DNA of 64,000 nt from NCBI GenBank assembly GCA_027563935.2, contig CM050450.1, forward strand, positions 13,561,957 through 13,625,956, given 5' to 3'. Each line of letters starts with the position of its first letter. Position 1 is the stretch's first letter. The stretch comes from Costus lasius. Lineage: Eukaryota > Streptophyta > Magnoliopsida > Zingiberales > Costaceae. Below, one piece after another: positions 57,297-64,000 of the stretch. The notes beneath the pieces are model-generated. The model was given only the letters and a program-made list of their open reading frames with translations. It did not search any database and was not told where the DNA came from. Both the position numbers and the translations under genes were made by a program.

Positions 57297-58432
57297 TCTA
57301 ACCACCAATCTGAATCTTAATAAGTCAGATTAATAGAGGGGAAATAGGAGACTAACCTCAGGGAAGATGTTGAGGCTAGTTGCTCCTGTACAATGTTAAC
57401 TTGAGGTTTGTGATGTTGGTACGTCTTCTTAGGTGACACCATTTCCTTCTTTCTATAGAAACAGTCTGAGGCCACATGATTTCCCCTTCCGCATACACAG
57501 TAGAATTTTCCTCTTGTTATTACCTTTTTTACTTTCTTGATTTTATTTTTTATTAAAATTTTAATTATTTTGAGGATTCTTGTCTTTATTTTAAAAATTT
57601 TTATGTTTGAAACTTTTAGATTTGAAGTTAAAAGGTTTACTAGATGATTTAGTTAAGTGAATTCTATTCCTAGGTTGTTCAACTTTAGAATCTCTGACTC
57701 TATATTGATTTTTAATTTTAATAGTTTCAATTACATCTTTTAGTGTAGTTATGTTAATGTTTTTCCTTAAGCCTTATGCAAACCTAGACCAGGAAGGAAG
57801 GAGTTTGTCTAAAAGAGAAGAAATAGATGAAAGATTCATCAAAAGAGGAACAAGCAATTTGGAGTTGAGTTACCAAATTTTAGAACTTATTTATTTGTTC
57901 AAAAATTAGTATATTATCAATAATTTTAAAATTGTTAAAATATGAAGCAATGAATCTTTTTACTCCTTCATTAACCCTATAATAGGTGTCAATTAAAGTT
58001 GTCCAGATTTCTTTAGTAATTTTTAATTTACTATATGTTTTAAATAATAAATCAGAAAGACAACTTAAAATTCTGAATTTACATATGTATGCAATTTTTT
58101 CAGATGAAAGTGTTGAAGATTAAGATTTATTTGGTATAGAATCTTAAGAAGAGTAAGATTGTTTGTTATTTATTTATTTTTCATATGAATGTTCTATACC
58201 AATGGCATTAAAAAATCTCAAAGCAACTAAACATACTTCCATTTGTATTTTCCATCTGTTAAATTTTTGAAACTGCAATTTAAGTTAAAGTTTAATCAGA
58301 ACATGCAAATAAATTACAGGATATGGTAAGATATAAATGCAAATAAATAGAAATTAACAAACATTAGGATTTAAAATGATATTTGAGATCAGATTTCTTA
58401 ACTGCAAAAGATGATATGCGAGATCTCTTTAC
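57297..58432 (-). pseudogene. gag: Copia gag remnant (Copia 3)
   Basis: Minus-strand reading shows a zinc-knuckle region (CVCGRGNHVASDCF near 57440-57490) and Lys/Ser/Phe-rich text upstream of it. The rest, to about 58430, is heavily interrupted. The same segment occurs at 60340-60455 plus 63569-64000, about 85-90% alike by eye, so two copies of the element family are present. The start of the protease (ACCACCAATCTGAATC near 57300) abuts the minisatellite, and the rest of pol is missing here. Confidence 0.6.
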
Positions 58433-58980
58433 AAAAACCTTCAGTACCCGATTTTAATATATCACATATGAGTTATGATTTGCCCCAAGTGAGAGTCTAT
58501 AGTGGCAACGAGCCTATGATTTTTTTCTTTACTTTCCATTCTTTCTCTTGTGAGCTCCTGACTTTATAAACCCTAGTTAAGTCTCCACCACCCAACCTCG
58601 TCAATTATTCCAGCATTTCTCTAACCCGGGTACCCATTTAAGTACTTGACTTAGGATCGAGTTGTATAATAGGATACCAGACTTGGTTTTAGATAGTGGA
58701 TAATGCAAATCAATTCAGATTTGGATAGTGAGGAAAAATAAGGGTGTACAGGATCCGTTGTAAATTATTAAATTTACAACGGATAGTGATAGTGCAAATC
58801 AGTTCAAATTTGGATAGTGAATAGAGATTTCATTCTTATAATCAATTTCTTCACACATTTTCTTTAAATTTGTAAATTATTAAATTTAACACTCCAATAT
58901 CTTATGACCAATCAAACAAAGCAGAAGTAACAACTTCAAAAACGCAACAACAATAAACGGTCTCTTATTCTAATGCGAAT
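58433..58980. other. Third copy of the block B flank, rearranged
   Basis: 58433-58761 matches the right two-thirds of the hAT element (GATTTTAATATATCACATAT to GGATCCGTTG). Then a short inverted and duplicated patch (AAATTATTAAATTTACAACG, ATAGTG..GCAAATCA(G/A)TTCA) replaces its terminus. 58800-58980 matches 34060-34225. It may be the continuation of arm 2 displaced by the LTR element. Confidence 0.65.
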
Positions 58981-59390
58981 ATTTGCAACAACCTCTGATG
59001 TGGTGGATCTTGACATCTATCACACTCCCATTCGAGCAGTATGATATTGTAACTCGCCTCGACTCGCTTTTTTCTCCAGCTCGCCACAGTGGATCATATT
59101 GAAGTAACCGGCGGGGTGGATCTCGACGTAAGCCTACTTGCAGGTAATTAATTAGACAGCAGGAAGTAAATGGGGGGTAGAAATGCAATCGGAAAAAGAT
59201 GACGATAGAGCGAGACGCACCTTGTTCTTGAGCTTCTAGTAAAACCACGGGTTGTCCCAGGCCACTAATCCGTCGTTGTAGTCGCCAGCGGTGTTCATGC
59301 AGCGGTACACCACGGCAGCGTTGGAGCCATCGGTCTTGCCGCTCCTCTTCATGTGGAAGAAGGAGAAGGCGCCCCATTAGCCATTTGCAA
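58981..59390 (-). pseudogene. JIP23: JIP23-like pseudogene, copy 3
   Basis: Nearly identical to copy 1 (34226-34645) and carrying the same TAG after PWFY (plus CTA near 59235) and the same 1-nt loss in the last exon, so both descend from one already dead gene. Readable pieces include GAFSFFHMKRS, TDGSN, NDGLVAWDNPWFY and EIHPAGYFNMI. It is truncated at about 59382, before GNGQW, by Copia integrase sequence. A 20-bp repeat of its own left end sits at that breakpoint. Confidence 0.82.
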
Positions 59391-59399
59391 CAACCTCTG

Positions 59400-60350
59400 A
59401 TGGTGGAACTTTGTAGCATGATATTCACCGTATCTAACAATGTTCTATTTTTTCTTTTAGCCACACCATTAGATTGTGGAGAGTATGGGGCAGTCACTTG
59501 ACGAACAATCCCATGTTTTTGACAAACAAAACAAATTCATTTGAGCTGTATTTCTCTCCTTTATTAGATCTAATAGTTTTAATCTTTTTATTAAGTTGAT
59601 TTTTAACTTATACTTTATAAATTTTAAATTTAGATAAAAATTCATTTTTAGTTTTTAGTAGGAAAGTGTAGCAATATTTTGAAGCATTATCTATAAATAT
59701 TATAAAATATTCACTACCCCTGTAGGTTCTCTGTTTGAATCACAGACATTTGAATGAATTAATTCTAAGATGTTAGTGTCTTTATAAGGTATAGATTTAA
59801 AAGGTTTTCTAGGTTTTTCAACTTGTGAACATATTTGACAAGTTTCACTTTTTGAAACTTCTTTATGTATTAAACCTAAGTGTTCCATTCTTGAAAGATA
59901 TTTAAAATTTATATGTCCTAATCTTCCATGCCAATTATCATTGTTTTCAACATTCATAGCAGAGAAAGATTTAGACTCTTTACTATATAAAGAAACAATA
60001 TTTAATTTAAATAAACCATTTGAGGTAAAGCCTTTTCCAATAAAAGTTTCTCCTTTTGAAATTATAACTTTATTTACATCAAGTACAATTTTATAACCAA
60101 TTTAAACTAAACAGAATCCACTAACAAGGTTCCTACGGATCTCTAGAATATGAAGTACATTATTTAAAATAAGAGTTTTTCCTGAAGTAAACTTCAAGGT
60201 CACTTGTCCAAGTGCAAGAGCTATAGCTGTAAATCCATTTCCCATTGTCACACTTCCTCCACTTGAGTCCTGGTAAGAAGTGAAACACAACCGATTAGAA
60301 CATACATGTATGTTTGTACTGGTATCCAACCACCAATCTGAATCTTAATA
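59400..60350 (-). pseudogene. pol: Copia protease and integrase remnant (Copia 4)
   Basis: From the right: protease region (IHVCSNRLCFTSY, SVTMGNG, LNNVLHILEIRRNLVSG), then the integrase zinc finger (WHGRLGHINFKYLSRM with CQICSQVEKPRKPF), an interrupted core (59700-59500), and APYSPQSNGVAKRKNRTLLD near 59495-59400. Stops and frame changes occur between the pieces. It joins upstream to the gag at 60351. Order and orientation are canonical. It ends at the JIP23 copy 3 breakpoint, so RT/RNaseH are missing. Confidence 0.8.
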
Positions 60351-60455
60351 AGTTAGATTAATGGAGGGGAAACAGGAGACTACCTCAGAGAAGATATTGA
60401 GGCTAGTTGCTCCTCTACCATGTTAACTTGAGGTTTCTAATGTTGGTATGTCTTC
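60351..60455 (-). pseudogene. gag: Copia 4 gag, left part
   Basis: Matches 57320-57424 and stops at TATGTCTTC, where the 3.1-kb LTR-like insertion begins. It continues at 63564. Confidence 0.6.
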
Positions 60456-63400
60456 TGTTACGCCCCGGCGAAAGGCTCCGCCAAGGACGCAAGAGTTTAA
60501 AAGATAAAAGCCAACACAATATCACATTCCAAATCATGACACCACAACATAACAATCACTAACAAAATTATGTAAACTTCAAATCTCACCACCCATACTA
60601 AAAGAAATCAAACCAGAATGTGCTTATTACAACATTTTTCAAACTTTTCAACAAGGTTCAAAGTTAGGCTAACAATGCCAAAACACAAGTATCACAACTC
60701 GAGAAAACCACTTTAACTATTTATTTCCCCAAGATTGCAATCTCTATCTAGCTATTCATTTTGGGGTTGGGCCGAACCTGAACCTGGACCTGGAGGCAAA
60801 ACAAGGGAGTTAGCAAGAAAAGCTAAGTAGGAATCATAAAATGCATGTAATAAAGAAGGATTATTAAAAATAACTTTATTATTCTACATGTATACATCAC
60901 ATCCACATAGTTGTGTAAATCAAGAGCGTAACCACATAATAACCTCACAATCGAGTCCGCACTCTTTATTAAAGTATTTCCATCGTTACTCAACCGATGG
61001 AACAACTGCCCTTAGACAACTCGAAGGATGTTGCGTCCAACATCCAAGACCCCGGTTAGTCTAATGACTTCCCGTCAGGTGACCTCTAGCTAGCACCTCT
61101 ATAGCCGATCCACACTCGGCACTATAGAGTCCACGGTGGTATCATAAAATCAATCGATGTCACGACTACAAGCATATATCAAATGTACTAAAATTTCCAT
61201 CACCAATGTTTAACAAACAACTAATGTAACTATCAAGTCATGTCATGTCATCAAAATGCATCAATAAATGAATAATGCTGAGTACAAAGGAAATGAAACA
61301 ATTATCATAGGACAGAGCAATAAGATAATACAGCTTTTAAGTAAAACTCAAAATACTGTTTTGAAAGGTGAATGAATAGATTCCTACCTCAAAGATTGAT
61401 TTTCTTTGCCAAAAGTTTACCAATTCTCACAATCTTTGAATCACTTTAGTTTCCAGTCTTGACTTTCTAACTTATCACCTCTTAGCTATCCTCTTTTCTA
61501 ATCATTTCAAAGAGAAAGAATTACTATGTGCACAATTAAAATTTCTTTATTAATTCATTCAAGACAAAGATATGCATGTATTTAACTGTTTCTTTAATGA
61601 CATGGATCTTAAAGTTCTCTCACGAGGTTCATTCTAAATATGTTTTTTTTTTGTTATATTGGTATATTAATTGTTATCCAATTCTAACCAGAACAAATTT
61701 GTTTGTTCCCAATCACTAATTCTATTTGGTTATGTAAGCATGTATTTGATATTCTTTGCTATTTTTAATTAATTCCAAATAATTTCCTTATAATTCTAAC
61801 CCACTGTACACAAACACAAAAACATTGAGATTAATTAAGTTATTAATTCACCACTTCTTACCATACATTTCCTTATTATTTTAATTAAATATCTTGTTGC
61901 CGTCATAACTTGAATTTATAAATCAATTCTCTTTTTCAATTTATCTTATTGTATCCTTATGTCTTTGAAAAGAATTAGCAACTATTCAAGAAACACTTAA
62001 CGATCACATGCAAGCAATCCAAGTAAGTTAAGATAAAATTATAATTAAATTCATATACACAATACTAATTTAGCAATTGGAACTATTCGAGTATATCACT
62101 TACAGAACCAATATTTTGGGCATTGAATGGAGAGATTAACTATGAGGGAAGCTATGTAGCATACGTCATAGTTTCACAAAGAAATAAAGCTAGGAGCATG
62201 ATAGTAACAGCAGCAATTATTTAACTTCATGATGAAACTTGGAGAAATATGGCTTATACTGTACCCGTTCAGATAAAGATCCATATCAAATACATTTTCC
62301 TCTTTATGACATTGCATGCAGACAAAATTACATCAAAGATATGTGAAATTCTATGAACAGAGCTGGAGCTCTTCAATGGTATGTAGATGTGCCTAGCATA
62401 ATTTTGTCTGATATTGTGACATGCGCTGCATCAACACAAAATAATTTCCTATATTCATTGTACAAAAAAAATTATTATTCTGCAACCCGCCTGTGTTATC
62501 AAGGTACTTATAGGTGGTAACTAATTTTGGCCTTTCCAGTGCTATATCACCCCTAAATTGTCGTTAGGAAGCTGATTGTTTCACAAGAATAGCAGGCAGC
62601 TTTAGCAACAACAAGAGTCCAAAATCATTGATAGGTAATTAATGCGAAGGAAGATTGACAAAGAATTCAACTAGGATTAGATATGAGATTTAATCCAAAA
62701 TATACAATCCTTAATTGATTAATCATAAATCAAATGCATGAACAACAAGCCCAGCAAAAAGAAATCCCAAATATCCTTGCTAAATTTACAAAGCACCTAA
62801 AAACATGCCAAATCAAGAAAGAGTGAGAGAGAAAGAGAAAATCCTAATCGCAGTGTTCAAATGGTTATCCGAAGTATAGATGATGGCAATGAAAATTAAT
62901 ACTTGCAACACTGATTTCATTTTTCCAAGAAACGTGATTGGCAGCTACGTTAAACAATATTAAACACAGGTTAATACCAATCTGGAAATTGTTTAAGGAG
63001 ATCAAATGATAATGAAAATTTGAAAGAACTCTAAGATATTAAGCAGCAACCTAAATCCATCAGGAACGCCCAAAAATCCAGATGCAATAGGGAGATAAAA
63101 GAACGCACACAATCCAAAAGAAGAAGGAGATAGAAAAAGAAATTTCACAAATCGAATAGAAGAAGAGTACCTAATCTCAAAACTCGTAAACAAAAGAAAA
63201 TCCAAAACTACTGCCGCACACCTCCTGATGCAAGTCCCAGGCGGAGACGCCGCCGATCAAGTTCTTGAAGCAGATCCAAAGTAGAGACGCCACTGAACAA
63301 ACCTTCCCAGCACAAATTTTAGGAATCAATAGAAGGGAAGAGGGAAAACTTTGTTCGAAGAAGGAGAGGAAGAAAGAAGACTCACCGTCACCGCTGCTCG

Positions 63401-63563
63401 TGGATAGGGAAGGAAATAAACGGGAAGGAGAAAGAAAACCTCGGCAACAAAAAAAGAAAAGGGTTTTAAAAGAATTTTGCAATTAGACCCATAAAGCTTT
63501 AAGAATTACATATAGGTCCTACAAGAATTAAAATACAAAGTTAGTTTAAATTAAATTATAATA
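60456..63563. mobile_element. 3.1-kb Gypsy-type LTR-like insertion
   Basis: Begins TGTTACGCCCCGGCGAAAG and ends AAATTATAATA. It is flanked by the 5-bp duplication TCTTC (60451-60455, 63564-63568). The uninterrupted sequence is seen at 57426 (GTCTTCTTAGGTGACACC), confirming a clean insertion. The first part matches 45122 onward. Its interior has CTCGGCACTATAGAGTCCAC-like LTR text, AT-rich DNA and a GA-rich end (63320-63460), with no gag/pol found. A long solo LTR or a large retrotransposon derivative is the likely identity. Confidence 0.7.
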
Positions 63564-64000
63564 TCTTCTTAGGTGACACCATTTCTTTCTTTATGTAGAA
63601 GCAATCTGGGGCTAGATGATTTCCCCTTCTGTATACATAGCAGAATTTTTCTCTTGGTATTACCTTTTTATTTCCTTGATTTTATTTTTTTATTAAAATT
63701 TTAATTGTTTTGAGGATTCTTGTCTTTCTTTTAAAAAAATTTTAAGTTTAAAACATTTAAATTTGAAGTTAAAAGGTTTACTAGAGGATTCAGTTAAGTG
63801 AATTCTGTTCCTGGATTGTTCAACTTTACAATCTCTAACTCTATATTGATTTTCAATTTTAATAGTTTCAATTACATCTTTTAGTATAGTTATGTTAATG
63901 TTTTTCCTTAAAACTTGTGCAAACCTACGCAGGGAACGAGAGAGTTTGTCTAAAAGAGAAAAAATGATGAAAGATTCACCAAAGAGAAACTAGTAATTTG
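63564..64000 (-). pseudogene. gag: Copia 4 gag, right part, runs off the window
   Basis: Continues the gag interrupted at 60455. It matches 57425-57860, including the zinc-knuckle area (ATGATTTCCCCTTCTGTATAC on plus) and the Lys/Asn-rich stretch. Multiple stops. It is cut by the window end. Confidence 0.6.

Noticed and set aside
63177..63486. Phe/Ser-rich and Lys/Arg-rich frames on opposite strands
   Set aside because: Complementary shadows of a purine-rich stretch at the end of the LTR-like insertion.

Overview
The window is a gene-poor, transposon-dense stretch of a plant nuclear genome. The one good gene has GC-rich exons in AT-rich surroundings, and JIP23-type genes and Athila-type LTR elements are present. 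This suggests a monocot, but that is inference; the species cannot be named from the sequence. No prokaryotic features, rRNA, complete tRNA gene or CRISPR array were seen.

The only gene that looks intact is a CYP84A-type cytochrome P450 (ferulate/coniferaldehyde 5-hydroxylase, F5H; two exons, 49229-51050, + strand). A second, dead copy lies about 24.5 kb upstream in the same orientation (exon 2 remnant 25842-26498). Flanking sequence shows that the two copies are arms of one segmental duplication. The unit was: upstream intergenic DNA, F5H, about 1.9-2.1 kb of 3' flank, a small hAT element and a JIP23-like gene. Arm 1 (about 8.6-34.9 kb) was expanded and destroyed by insertions: a Harbinger-like element, a hAT element, a Copia element with perfect target duplication (11125-16314), another TIR element, and a second Copia (from 19386) that landed in the F5H 5' UTR. 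Arm 2 (about 47.7-53.5 kb, perhaps continuing at 58.4-59.4 kb) keeps a clean promoter and gene. It therefore serves as an empty-site record for most of these insertions.

Layout. 0-1.1 kb: AT-rich DNA and a MITE-like element. 1.7-5.9 kb: decayed ULP1/C48-type protease gene whose introns contain TATAAC minisatellites. 6.0-8.6 kb: minisatellites and an LTR-like repeat that recurs at 28.9-31.8 kb. 8.6-34.9 kb: arm 1. 35-42.9 kb: two Athila-like LTR regions around a gag-protease remnant, one with an unusual tRNA-Asp-derived junction. 43-45.8 kb: JIP23 remnant, a non-autonomous LTR element and a Gypsy-like LTR. 46.3-47.0 kb: TIR element. 47.7-53.5 kb: arm 2 with F5H. 53.5-64 kb: LTR remnants, degenerate Copia gag/protease/integrase, a third JIP23 remnant and a 3.1-kb LTR-like insertion.

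Functionally, only F5H (syringyl-lignin branch of phenylpropanoid metabolism) is likely to matter to the plant. The rest records insertion, duplication and decay. The most unusual signals are a 46-nt near-copy of the 3' part of tRNA-Asp, including CCA, fused between an Athila-like LTR and mid-gag; a triple alternating inverted SINE cluster; and a regularly spaced hairpin array inside a non-autonomous LTR element.
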